Notes under the pieces: generated by a model
The model's database searches: none
Told to the model about the DNA's origin: nothing
What the model saw: only the letters and a program-made list of their open reading frames with translations
Made by a program: the position numbers and the translations under genes
Shown here: piece after piece, positions 9,454-19,388 of the stretch
How positions within the stretch are numbered: position 1 is the first letter of the stretch
Layout: each line of letters opens with the position of its first letter
Assembly (NCBI GenBank): GCA_039545275.1
Contig: BCHS01000003.1
Span: 186,001-250,000, forward strand
Direction: 5' to 3'
DNA length: 64,000 bases
Source of the DNA: Pseudomicrostroma phylloplanum
Taxonomy: Eukaryota > Basidiomycota > Exobasidiomycetes > Microstromatales

Positions 9454-12400
9454 CTACCTTCCCTCGTCCTTCCACCCAGAGATCCTGAGCAAATGCATAA
9501 ACTCGCCCCTCCCCGCAGCCACCCCACCCGCAGCTTTAACCCTCAATCTCATCCCCCTATCCATAGTCACCAGCACCACGCGCGGCGTATCGCTCTTGAT
9601 CTTCTCAGCCCGTACCTGCGCAGCTTCCTCGTGACTGGAGCTGAGCAGGGAGAGACGGTCGATGAAGTGCGTGGACTGCCATTGGAAGGAGCGCAGGATG
9701 ATGTCGTCGAGGGAGCGCGCTAGGGGGATCACCTCGGATTGGGCGACGGTGGGAGAGGAGGAGGGGAGGAAGCGGGTAGAGAGCTGGGGAGAGCCTTGTT
9801 GACTGCTCGTGCTCGTGCCCTTCGCCTTCCTCTCACCGCCACCACCACCGCTACCGCCGCTGTTGCTGCTGCCGGCGAAGTCGATGTCTTCGCTGCGGAA
9901 GCTCAAATCATTCAGGTAACTCCCCTTGCTCGTCTGGATCTTCAGCCACTTGCCCAGCGGCTTGATAGACTTTTCCAGGTAGCTCAACATCTTCGCTGCT
10001 TCCTCTCCTAGCGGAGGCTCGTTCTTCTTTAGTCCGTCGAGTTCTGTAATGACGGCCAGAGGAACCACAATGGTCCATTTTCTGCATTCTACCAGATGGC
10101 GCAGGTAGGCATCGCTCGCTAGGAGGATATTTGTGTCGAGGAGCAGGATCGTGTAGCCCGGGACAGACTTGTAAGCGGGTGAGGTTTCTCGCCGAACATC
10201 AGCGCTTGTCGCCCGAACAGCAGGCTTCTTGGACCGTTGGGAAATGCTGTACTCTGCCCATTTTGGCCCGCGCGGCTGAGCAGCGTCAAGCATCTTTAGC
10301 AATTGTAGCCGTCGCGCTTTGAGCTCCTTGACCTCGACGGAGTCTGTCTCTTCAACAACCAAGTCGCGTTCTCCCCAATCGTCTTCCTCTCCATCTGTGT
10401 CTGTATCCAAGTCGAGGTGAGTGAAGCTCTGCTGATCGCCAGGGGCTTCATCACGAGGCTGCTCAACGCGAGCCAGATCGGCTGCGCCATAGCCATCGTC
10501 CTTGTGAGTCCAATATGCAATGGCGTCGGACAGGGGAGCTCGGACCTGGAAGGTCGTCTCTCCGTCATTCTCGACCATGTCGAATCCTGGCACATGTTGA
10601 GCGATAGCAACCAGAGTCAGAGCAACCCGACTAGTGCGCAGCTGAGCCACATCTACAGGCGAAGAATCAACGCCAGCGGGCGCACCTTGAGGCAAGCTGT
10701 CATCGTACTGCTCTCCATCGGCGCCTTGCTTCAGAACGTCGAACTCAGAGCCGAATGTGGGCGTGTCGTGTACAAGAGGAGAATCAGCCTGTGTAGTGCG
10801 CTTCTTGGATGGTTTCCAATAGTCTCGCTCGAAGACCTTCCGTCCTGCCCAAGAGAGACCGCGTAGACACCAGTCCTCTGGCAGCGGACAAGCGCTGCTG
10901 ATCTTCTGCAGATAAGCCGCAGAGCTGGACACTAACGCAGAGGGCAAGGCATAGCTCGCAAAGTCCCCCCAAGGGAGGAAGCGACTGAGGAAGCACACTG
11001 GCGCAGGCTGCTGTGCGGCCGCAGATGCTGGAGGACATTGCTTCGCCAGGCGAAATAAGAATGTCAAGACCATGGTCACGTAAGGTCCTGCAGTTGCAGT
11101 AGCCGTTCCCTTTTGAGACATGACGTGTTGCAAGATCCCAAAAGCAAGAGTCGCGGCGCGCTGGAGTGCTACCGGAGGCTCATCCTCGATGCTCTGAAGA
11201 AGGTCTGATGAAAGCACAGGGAATTGAGGGCTGACTGAAGGCTTAGACGCTGAGCTATTGACACCCATCCCTACATCGTGCTTTTCGTCGCTCGCCCCGT
11301 CTGCTTTGGAAGCGGGCTTGACTTCTTTTGCCGAGTCATTATGTGCACCCGTCGACACAAGAGCCAGCAACGCATCTTCTGCTCCGTACTGCATCAGCGC
11401 GGCGATGTTGATGCTTGCTACCATCATCCAGGTGGGCTCATCGATCTGCGCGACTTCCGTTGACTGCATCCGCGCTTCTAGTCGCTCGATGAGTCTTTCA
11501 TATACTGACTGAAATCCATCGAGCTCGACTCGAGCGAAGAGCATGCCCTGCAGATGTAGCAGTAGATCGATGTAGCTTCCATCAGGTCGAATACGACGTT
11601 TTTGCTGTTCGGGGCTGAACAATGCAATGGTGGCAACGGTCTCTCTGGCTGCAGAGTATGGCTGCGAAGCCGTGAGGGCCTTGCAAAGGTGATAGAAACA
11701 CCTGAGCTCGTCGTTGCGATGGAGAAGCGCAATGCTGTGATGGAGCTTGCCCAGCCCCGGCATCTCAGCTAGCCCTTGAGTGTACCAGTCAATAGCGGTC
11801 GTACGCCACACTTCTTTCTCATCGAAGTCCCAGTCGTCCAGTGCTGCTTCCCCAATCGAGGCGCGGTCAGGATGGTCTTCGTCCCTGGGAGTTTCTTCCA
11901 ACGGCAAGCGCCCGGACACATCGGCACCCTTCGAATCGCCGTCCGGAATATTCCCACTCTCGAGCCCTTCTTTGGCGACATCGGACTTTTCGACCCTCCT
12001 TGATGCCGTCGACGACGCGGCGTGCAGATCAGCTGCTCCCATACGCCACCGTGCCAGGTCGCCAAGATTCTCCAGCCACACAATCTTGAAGGGCCGAAGA
12101 TGTTCAGCCTCCAGGACGTTGGTGTAGAAGCTGTATGCGAACTGTATGAAGTCCACCATGAGCTCCAACATAGCTGCTTGAAAGCTCACGTCTACCTGAC
12201 TCTTGGCATGAGAGCTGTTGCGAGCACTCAAGTCCGGCAGATCGAGGCGGAGATGCTCCAGGAAGAGGTGCACTCCGTTCTTCCACAGCCGAAGGGGTAT
12301 ATCATAGTCTTGTGGAAGGGAGGACAAGGAGGAGGGAAGACCAGGTCGCAATGCGCGATCAAGAAAGACTTGATATAGACCGATGAGCTTCTGGGACTGC

Positions 12401-13557
12401 TCGTTCAGCGAGAGCCAGTAGCCGTGATCGAATTTGCCATCCGGAAGGCGGCCAAGAGCATGGGTGCCACTCTGTGAAGAACTCTCGACTCTGACCTGAA
12501 CAGCTCTGTTATGCTCTTCCTTGATTTTAGTCTCCAGAGTGTTGATGTCTCGGTAGATGCGTTTTAGCTCCACGACGTAGCCATTGGCATCCGGGGATGG
12601 CCTTCTGCTATCGTCTTGGCGTGCCGTGCCGTCAGCCTTCTTTCTCCTGTCTCGACTGTCGTAGGATCCAGCAGATGTGGCCGAAGTAGGGGCCGTAGTG
12701 ATCGAGCTGCCAGCTGCCGAGGACCGAGCGTCCGAGCTGACGGTGCCAACGCTCCGGGAGAAAGACACTGCATTGTGACGCTTTGGGTCAAACAGCTGGT
12801 GCTGACCGGCCTGCTGACTGCCGTCTACTGAAGTCACTCGAGAGTCGCCGCCTCGATCAAAGTGTTCATGTCGAAGCGAGTCTTGCCTTCTACTAGCTCC
12901 ACTCTTCGGATGGCCTTTGTGCCCTCCTCCCTGAGCGTGCGAGCCCCTGCCGTGAGGGGGGCGTGCCTTGTTGCTTCGACCACTGGGCTGCTCTTCCGGC
13001 TTGGTGCCTGTGCCGAGGGGCAACTGTATCAAGCCTCCGGGTCTCCCCGTCGAAGAAGTTGGGTCGTCCCGCATGGCACCGTCGGTGGCAGACTTGGTGT
13101 GCTGTTTCGACTGTAGGGCACCAGAGGTGCCGGCCGGGCGAGACTGCAGGTTGGGCAACTCCAGCTCCTGCTGCTGCGACGAGGCTTGGGGCTGTTCCCT
13201 GGAGGTAGCATGTGGCTCAGGGGAGTTCGCCTCACCTGCCTTGGCCCTCTTCATGAGCGATACCGATTGGCTTGGGCTGCTTGCACGTGGCTGCGACAGG
13301 GGGTGAGGTGTGTCCTGCTTTGCTGATCCTCCTCCCCCGCCGCCCGCGGTATGGCGGATGGACCGTACAGCACCGTCTTCTCGCTTGCGTTGTTCTCGAG
13401 ATTCCTTGCCTCTGTATGCTCTACCGGATCGGTTGCTGCCGCCGCTCTCGCTGGCTTTCGCGCTGCCTCCTGAGCCACTGCCGAGGCCGCCGCGGCGCAG
13501 CGGCTCGGTCAAGGTGATGGAGGCGTGGTTGCCACCGACATTGGCCTCTTGTGGCAT
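9454..13557 (-). CDS. SMG6: SMG6/EST1-type PIN-domain endonuclease (nonsense-mediated decay)
   Basis: A 1367-aa single-exon protein. The N-terminal 330 residues are low-complexity and rich in Gly, Arg, Ser and Gln. An EST1/SMG5-7-like helical region follows (about 330-740), starting near the IYRDINTLETKIKEEH and GLYQVFLDRALRPG segments. The C-terminal PIN nuclease domain (about 1130-1367) carries LLLDTNILL, AVITELDGLKKN and VTMDRGMRLRVKA, which supply the acidic residues of a metal-dependent RNase. In SMG6 this domain cuts mRNA near premature stop codons. The PIN fold contains a Gly/Ser-rich insertion of about 50 residues before SLDDIILRSF. Only one Asp is present where animal SMG6 has an Asp pair. 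Related EST1A proteins also bind telomerase, so a telomere role is possible. Confidence 0.85.
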   Translation of the reverse strand: MPQEANVGGNHASITLTEPLRRGGLGSGSGGSAKASESGGSNRSGRAYRGKESREQRKREDGAVRSIRHTAGGGGGGSAKQDTPHPLSQPRASSPSQSVSLMKRAKAGEANSPEPHATSREQPQASSQQQELELPNLQSRPAGTSGALQSKQHTKSATDGAMRDDPTSSTGRPGGLIQLPLGTGTKPEEQPSGRSNKARPPHGRGSHAQGGGHKGHPKSGASRRQDSLRHEHFDRGGDSRVTSVDGSQQAGQHQLFDPKRHNAVSFSRSVGTVSSDARSSAAGSSITTAPTSATSAGSYDSRDRRKKADGTARQDDSRRPSPDANGYVVELKRIYRDINTLETKIKEEHNRAVQVRVESSSQSGTHALGRLPDGKFDHGYWLSLNEQSQKLIGLYQVFLDRALRPGLPSSLSSLPQDYDIPLRLWKNGVHLFLEHLRLDLPDLSARNSSHAKSQVDVSFQAAMLELMVDFIQFAYSFYTNVLEAEHLRPFKIVWLENLGDLARWRMGAADLHAASSTASRRVEKSDVAKEGLESGNIPDGDSKGADVSGRLPLEETPRDEDHPDRASIGEAALDDWDFDEKEVWRTTAIDWYTQGLAEMPGLGKLHHSIALLHRNDELRCFYHLCKALTASQPYSAARETVATIALFSPEQQKRRIRPDGSYIDLLLHLQGMLFARVELDGFQSVYERLIERLEARMQSTEVAQIDEPTWMMVASINIAALMQYGAEDALLALVSTGAHNDSAKEVKPASKADGASDEKHDVGMGVNSSASKPSVSPQFPVLSSDLLQSIEDEPPVALQRAATLAFGILQHVMSQKGTATATAGPYVTMVLTFLFRLAKQCPPASAAAQQPAPVCFLSRFLPWGDFASYALPSALVSSSAAYLQKISSACPLPEDWCLRGLSWAGRKVFERDYWKPSKKRTTQADSPLVHDTPTFGSEFDVLKQGADGEQYDDSLPQGAPAGVDSSPVDVAQLRTSRVALTLVAIAQHVPGFDMVENDGETTFQVRAPLSDAIAYWTHKDDGYGAADLARVEQPRDEAPGDQQSFTHLDLDTDTDGEEDDWGERDLVVEETDSVEVKELKARRLQLLKMLDAAQPRGPKWAEYSISQRSKKPAVRATSADVRRETSPAYKSVPGYTILLLDTNILLASDAYLRHLVECRKWTIVVPLAVITELDGLKKNEPPLGEEAAKMLSYLEKSIKPLGKWLKIQTSKGSYLNDLSFRSEDIDFAGSSNSGGSGGGGGERKAKGTSTSSQQGSPQLSTRFLPSSSPTVAQSEVIPLARSLDDIILRSFQWQSTHFIDRLSLLSSSHEEAAQVRAEKIKSDTPRVVLVTMDRGMRLRVKAAGGVAAGRGEFMHLLRISGWKDEGR

Positions 13558-14459
13558 GGCGAGATCAAGAAGATGATGCAGTCGATCAACTGCTGCCAGC
13601 TTTTCGACTGGGGTGTAGACTCGACTATGAGTAGTGGCGGCGTGAGCGCTATACTTGCTTCATTGCTGCTCCTAGAAGGTGAGCATGGTCTCCGAGACCA
13701 GGTGTACAGGTTTGATCGTGCGTCAGATGGATGTTGCGTCTTACACCATTGTACAAGATGGCAAGAAGTGAGAAGCTGCTGAGCTGCACTGGGGAGGACG
13801 AAGGCAGTAGTGTGGGAGTGTGGGAGTATAAGGCTGTATGTCGGGCAAGGGGATGCTGGGAGGACCGAGTGCTCGCTGGGTATGGCGAAGCGGAAGTGTC
13901 GGCTCGAAATAAAGCTGAGCCGCGGGAGTGGAGAGCAGAAGCCGCCGAGGCCTACGATCGACGAGGACCTCGTTCACTTTTCAGAGGCTACCAAGGGGAT
14001 GCGATGGTGATTGCACGGGCAGAAGACGGTGTATGTATAGGTATCGCTCTATGTAGCTTACAGCTCAAAGAATGAAAATACTACGGCGCCAAGCGTTACT
14101 CATGAGGAGTAACCGCGTGTTCGTTCCTGCTCAGTCGCTGGGCACGACTGAGCGTGTCAGGGCACAGCAACTACGGCACCACCGGCGCATTCAGCCGTGG
14201 AGCTGTGCAGGCACCCTCATGAACACCATGTCCATAATCGCCAACACCATCATCGTCCATGTATACCTGCCACAAGTCAATGGCTGCGATGTCAATGGCG
14301 CCAGTCTGACCATGGCTACGCGGGACGGGGCAGACGCAGAGGCGGGCAGTCCGTCCCTCTGCGGTCTCTGAAATTTATTCACGGCTGCCGGGGTGACTCC
14401 TTCCTATCCTCACGCTCCTCTTTGCATACCATCACCCTCTTGACCCGCATCGCCATTTG
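13558..14459. other. Intergenic: divergent promoter region
   Basis: About 900 bp between SMG6 (-) and KRS1 (+). Short frames exist on both strands, but none has a recognisable domain or good ATG. No tRNA-like promoter boxes were seen. Confidence 0.4.
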
Positions 14460-16429
14460 ATGAGAGGAGCCCTGCAACTGCTTGCCAGATCTACGACCTT
14501 CTCACCTCTTCGTCTTCAAATCACATCGCCGCGTCCTTTGCCCGTTCCACGACAATTCACTCCAGTACCCCTTCGCACATTCCATTCCTCCAGAGCAATG
14601 GCAGACGTACCAGTTGCTGCCGACCCCGCTGCAGCTCCCCTCGCCAACCTGCTCAAGGATGATGTGACCGGAGAGATGGTCAGCAAGAGGTGAGTAGTGT
14701 GCAAAACATATACTCGCAATTGTCCAGCCTGAAGCGACGAGCTGAAGCCCGCCTTGGCTATCGTTCTACTCACAGCGAGCTCAAGCGCCGTCAGAAGCAG
14801 CGAGAGAAGGAAGCTCAGAAGGCTGCCAAGGCTGCTTCTGCCCCTCCTCCTCCGGCTGGCTCCAAGCCAGCAGCTGCCGGCGAGGAGGAGCTCGAGCCCA
14901 ACCAGTACCACGAGCGAAGGGTCAAGACCATCCAAGCCCTGCGCCAGTCTCGCAACCCCGACCCTTACCCACACAAGTTCCACGTCTCAGTGAGCTTGAC
15001 TGACTTCATTGAGCGGTATCAATCGCGCGTCGAGGCTGGACAGCACCTCGAGGGAGAAAAGGTGTCGGTAGCGGGTAGGATCCACAACATGCGATCATCT
15101 GGATCCAAGCTGAGATTCTACGATCTGCACGGAGAGGGAGTCAAGATCCAGATCACTGCTCAATTGCAGGACCACACAGACGGAGACTTCATGGCTGTCC
15201 ACGACCTGCTGAGGAGAGGTGACATCGTCGGAGTAGAGGGAGTGCCCGGCAAGACGAAGAAGGGAGAGCTGTCCATCTTTCCATCTTCCATCAAGCTGCT
15301 CTCGCCCAATCTGCACATGCTGCCCAAGGCCAGCGATGGTGGTCTGGTAGACCACGAGACTCGCTACCGAAAGAGGTACCTCGACTTGATCATCAACGAA
15401 AATGTCCGAGACATCTTTGTCAAGCGAGCCAAGATTGTCAACTACATCCGCCGCTTCCTGGACAACCTCGGCTTCCTCGAGGTAGAGACGCCCATCCTGA
15501 ACATGATTGCAGGAGGAGCTACCGCCAAGCCTTTTATTACCCACCACAACGACCTCAAGATGGACATGTTCATGCGAGTAGCGCCCGAGCTCTTCTTGAA
15601 GGAGTGCGTCGTGGGAGGCTTGGACCGCGTGTACGAGATTGGAAGGGTGTTCAGGAACGAGGCCATCGACCAGACGCACAACCCCGAATTCTCCATCTGC
15701 GAATTCTACATGGCCTACGCAGACATGTACGACCTGATGGACATTACCGAGAGCATGATCTCTGGTCTGGTCAAGGCGGTAACGGGTGGCTACAAGGTCA
15801 CCTACCATCCAGACGGCAAGAACGTCGAGGGCGGACGGGAGTTTGTCATGGACTTTTCCTCTCCTTGGAAGAGGTTCGACATGATCAAGGAGCTCGAGTC
15901 GCAGCTCGGCGTCACCTTCCCGCCAGCCGACACTCTGCAGACTGAAGAGTCGACGAAGTTCCTCAGCGACCTCTGTGCCAAGCACAATGTCGACTGCTCG
16001 GCCCCGCGAACCTCTGCCAGGCTCATCGACAAGCTGGTGGGAGAATTTATCGAGAACCAGTGCATCAACCCTTCTTTCATCGTTGGACACCCCCAGGTCA
16101 TGTCTCCCCTTGCCAAGAGGCACCGTGACATCCCTGGTCTCTGCGAGCGCTTCGAGGCATTCGTCGCAACCAAGGAGATCTGCAATGCCTACACGGAGCT
16201 GAACGATCCCTTTGACCAGCGAGACCGCTTCGAGGAGCAGACTAGGCAGAAGAATGCCGGAGACGACGAGGCGCAGGGCATCGACGAGGTCTTTGTCAAT
16301 GCCCTCGAGCACGGCCTGCCACCTACTGCTGGATGGGGAATTGGACTGGACAGGCTGGTCATGTTCCTCACCGACAGCCACACTATCAAGGAGGTGCTCC
16401 TCTTCCCCGCCAACCGACCCGTGTCGTAA
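14460..16429 (+). CDS. KRS1: Lysyl-tRNA synthetase, probably both mitochondrial and cytosolic forms
   Basis: A two-exon gene (14460-14689, 14776-16429) for a class II aminoacyl-tRNA synthetase of 627 aa that charges tRNA-Lys. The junction reads EMVSK then [13 protein letters not shown], the usual LysRS N-terminal helix, which fixes the 86-nt intron. An anticodon-binding OB fold follows. The catalytic core shows motif 2 ([13 protein letters not shown]) and motif 3 (GLDRLVMFL). Translation from the first ATG gives about 46 residues rich in Arg, Ser and Leu ending FHSSR, a typical mitochondrial presequence. A second in-frame ATG at 14598 ([10 protein letters not shown]) has a strong context (G at -3, G at +4), whereas the first is weak (T at -3). 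One mRNA could therefore yield both compartment forms. Confidence 0.95.
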
Positions 16430-16594
16430 GTACGGCGCGAGCAGGTGCGCAGTGCGGGGTGATCAGCGTGGGAGGATAGTGACGTGCGCTGAAGGGGTGG
16501 CGTCTTGTACAGAGCTGGACTGGCAGCACTTTCTTGCAAATGTCATGGTATCGATTGAAGTCTCTTGTTTTGTTTTGTGATGTGAGCGTCGCGC

Positions 16595-18159
16595 TCACTG
16601 CGAGCGCCAGTACCCCACTACGACGCGCTCCACGCCCCAAGGGTCCTCCCATCTCTCAAAGTCCATCCGCTGACCACTGACGCTTGCACGGAAGATGTCC
16701 TCGACGGCAGCCGCCTGGCCTTTGTTCACCTCGAGGGCCAGAACGGGCAGCCGTGCGGTCGGTTCGTCTTTACTGTGCCTCTGCCGCTCCTGAGCTGGCG
16801 CAGCAGGCGTGACGAGCAGTAGATCGAGCACGTCTGCTAAGCGGCGGTAGAAGGCTAGCCCGTCCTCCTGCTCTTGACCTGTTCTCTCCCCGCTGCTGCG
16901 TTCCTCTTCCACCTCGCTTGCCCCATCGTATTCCCCCAGAAGGGCTCTCCGGTCCTCCCAGAGTCGCACGCTTGGCTGCAGCGCCTCGTACTCGGCGCGG
17001 GGGATGTATGGCGGATTGCACACTAGGATGTCGTATCCACTCTCGCTCTGAGTGTCTTCGCTGCTGCTAGCGTCCCTTTGCTCTAGGGAGAGAGCTTGAG
17101 CAAGCTGCGCACGAGGCGAGAAGAGGTCCACCTGTGCAAGTCTCACTCCTGCGCCCGTCTCATCGAGCGCGGTCCGTTCCGAGAGGCCGTTGCGGACCAA
17201 ATTCTCCCTAACAAGCTGAAGCGCCTCCTCTGCCACATCGCCACATGTGACCTGCGCCTGATCCCTCAGAGCCGCCGCGAGAGAGAGGCCGATACAGCCT
17301 GTGCCTGTGCAGAGGTCGAGGATGCGCAGCGGAAGCTGGGCAGCACTGTCGGCTGGGAGTGCCAAATGAATCTGGCCGATCAGACGGGAGGTCCAGTCCT
17401 CTGTTTCTGGTCGTGGGATGAGCGTGGGTGGTCGAACGAGGAGATCGAGAGAGCCAAAGGGCTGGGTGCCTGCCAATTGAATTAGGTCGGAGGGAGGCAT
17501 ATAGTCAGGATTGGCAGTGCGACCGTAGCGCGAACGAGAAAAGGGTACTCACCGAGTATATAGGCCAACGGCTCGTGCTCCTCGACTCTTCTCCGGACCA
17601 TCTCCTCCAAACGAGCCTCGAGTGTCCACTCTTCGCCCGAGTCATCCTTTCCTCTCTCATTCTGATTCTGGCTGGTGGAGGCAGAAGCAGAGAGCTCGTT
17701 CATCATCCATTTGAGCTCCATTCGAGCCAAATCGAGGTGCTCCTGCCTCTCCTCAGCGCTTACCTCCGCAGCGCTAGAGTTGTATGGAGGATGCGAGGAG
17801 GAAGCGAGATGCCATTCCTCAAGTCGCGCCTGCAGCCGGGAGAGAAGAGCAGGAGAGACGACATCGTCGCCTTGTGTCGGTTTGCCCTGCTTGGAGCGCC
17901 GTATAGTCGAAGAAGAGAAATCCTGCCTGTGCCGGGGCAATACACAGAAGCTAGTGGGGCGTGTGGGTCTAGGAAGAGCCCGAACGGCAGGGGAACAGCG
18001 GCAGCTGCTGCTCTGTCTAGCCCGCAGTGCCGGCGGCGGCGGTGGAGCGATGACCTTCTGAACCGATGTCTGTCCGCTTGTCACTTCCAGCCGCAAAGCC
18101 GATCGAGTCATGCCGAGCAGCCTTCCCAGCGCTCCTGCGTCCACGATAGCTCTATGCAT
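16595..18159 (-). CDS. MTQ1: Mitochondrial release-factor glutamine methyltransferase (HemK/PrmC family)
   Basis: A two-exon gene (18159-17553, 17469-16595; intron with a GTGAGT donor and GGCAG acceptor) encoding 493 aa. It methylates the glutamine of the GGQ motif of release factor 1. The junction restores EPLAYILG followed by TQPFGSLDLLVRPPTLIPRP, the classic HemK linker. The SAM-binding motif is DLCTGTGCIGLSLA, and the catalytic NPPY tetrapeptide is in VCNPPYIPRAEY. An acidic, low-complexity insertion (about residues 395-420) follows NPPY. The first 90 residues are Ser/Arg/Pro-rich and could be a mitochondrial presequence, fitting MTQ1 rather than the cytosolic MTQ2 group. The gene ends convergently with KRS1. 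Confidence 0.9.
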
Positions 18160-18691
18160 CTCTCTATAGGCACTTGATCCGCCCTCGTTCTGATTTTGCT
18201 AGTCTAGCGTCTGTCGAATGAATGCTTGCATCTTCTTATACTTACACCTCGCAAAGCTCAAGAAGGTGACCCAGACGGACCGGACGGAAGTGCAGGTGGA
18301 GTCGCTCGCAGTCGCAGACGCACGCGCCAGCCCAAAGGCAAGCAGAGAGCCAAAAAAATCTCAAAAGGGAGGCGGATTTTTTTAAACCCCCAACCTCGCT
18401 CAGCGCTCGGAACGGGCTCACGCTCACTTGGAGCCAATCTGGTCAGTAAAAAGTCGCCAGAATTGTGAACAAGCCACTTCGATGGAGTGATATCGTCATT
18501 GATTATACTTGTCAAGCGACAGCGGCGGGCGAGAAATAGAAAGACGGAACGGAATGGGTCGGAGACGCGCCGTGGGGCGACGTGGCCGGGGCACAAGTAC
18601 ATGTTCGATACCATCCTCCTGTCATCCATCGATTGATCCATAGTATGGACAACGCAATCAGCAAAGTACTGCAGAGGGTCCTAAAGAGCCT
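18160..18691. other. Intergenic: MTQ1 promoter side, no gene seen
   Basis: About 530 bp with an A-run and a T-run at about 18354-18386. No convincing ORF or RNA gene was found. It separates MTQ1 from the flavocytochrome b2 fragment. Confidence 0.4.
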
Positions 18692-18856
18692 CTAGAGCTT
18701 GTTTGTCGGCTCATTGGGCATGCCGATGGCCGTGTCCAGCTTCTGGTAGATCTGCGAGCCGTGACTCTCAGGCACGGGGTTGATATGCGACCCCAATGCC
18801 CTCGTATCGACCATCTCAGGCTTGAGATCTGCCAATGTAGGGGCTCCAATCAGCCG
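18692..18856 (-). pseudogene. Displaced 3'-terminal fragment of a flavocytochrome b2 gene
   Basis: The minus strand encodes the last about 54 codons of a flavocytochrome b2, from [11 protein letters not shown] through [13 protein letters not shown] to NEPTNKL and a TAG stop. It aligns without gaps to the C-terminus of the intact gene at 23985-24149. From GAPTLADL onward there is one amino-acid change (Lys for Thr after LADL), but by my count about 25 codons differ synonymously. The homology begins abruptly at 18856, preceded by an in-frame TGA, and ends at the stop codon. No upstream part of the gene and no start codon are present, so it cannot make the enzyme. The pattern means the copy was under selection until recently, or diverged in another lineage. 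It could be a remnant of a tandem paralogue or an end displaced by an integrated element. Confidence 0.85.
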
Positions 18857-19030
18857 AGTCAGTCATGGAGTGTCTGATCCACTCTCACTCGATCACGAGG
18901 GGCTTCAATGGGTATGTGTGAATGTCATTGTCGTCTCTTTATCTGGAACTTTTCTTCTGATCGGGGGTGGAGCTCTATCGGACGTACTGGTGACTGTAGT
19001 CATTGGGGAATCGGGAATGGGCGAGAGGTA

Positions 19031-19370
19031 TTAATGGTGGGTGCTACAGGTGAGGGAAGGATGGGTGGGGTGTTTCTTGAGGTGAAGGGCTGTTTCTTGC
19101 GGTGGTACAGTGAATCGCATCTCGTGCGCGTACAGGCGGTTGTGTCTTGTGGAGGAACAATGAGCCGGTGCTGGTCTGGGTACGGGTAGTCGTTTCTTGT
19201 GGGGGTTTACAATGAGCGGGTGTTTGAGTCTGAGGTGCAGTCGCAGCTTGAGGGGGTACAGTGAGCCGCTTTATGTGTGGTACAGGGTGCCAATCTTGTG
19301 GAGTACAGGGAGTCTTTCTCATGTGGTATCGTCGATGCATGGAGCTTTCTCTTGAATAGGTGGGGTAGTC
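19031..19370. repeat. Degenerate tandem repeat field downstream of the recombinase-like gene
   Basis: Roughly 50-60-bp units, each with a core like TTTCTTGTGGNGGTACAATGAGC, recur at least five times with many substitutions. Similar cores are visible near 19091, 19150, 19193 and 19239, with partial ones near 19280 and 19300. No protein is encoded. The field lies between the orphan b2 fragment and the stop codon of the recombinase-like gene. Confidence 0.6.
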
Positions 19371-19388
19371 ATTTGAGTCAGGTGGCGC

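Noticed and set aside
14191..14382. Small hydrophobic minus-strand frame in the KRS1 promoter
   Set aside because: The frame has no ATG at its start, no conserved sequence, and overlaps the likely KRS1 leader.
15095..16381. 428-codon open frame antisense to lysyl-tRNA synthetase
   Set aside because: Composition mirrors the KRS1 codons and no domain is present.
18692..18856. Orphan b2 fragment as an alternative last exon of the intact gene or as a processed retrocopy
   Set aside because: A 5-kb skip over another gene is unlikely with introns near 80 nt. No poly-A tract follows the stop, and the silent divergence is too high for a recent retrocopy.
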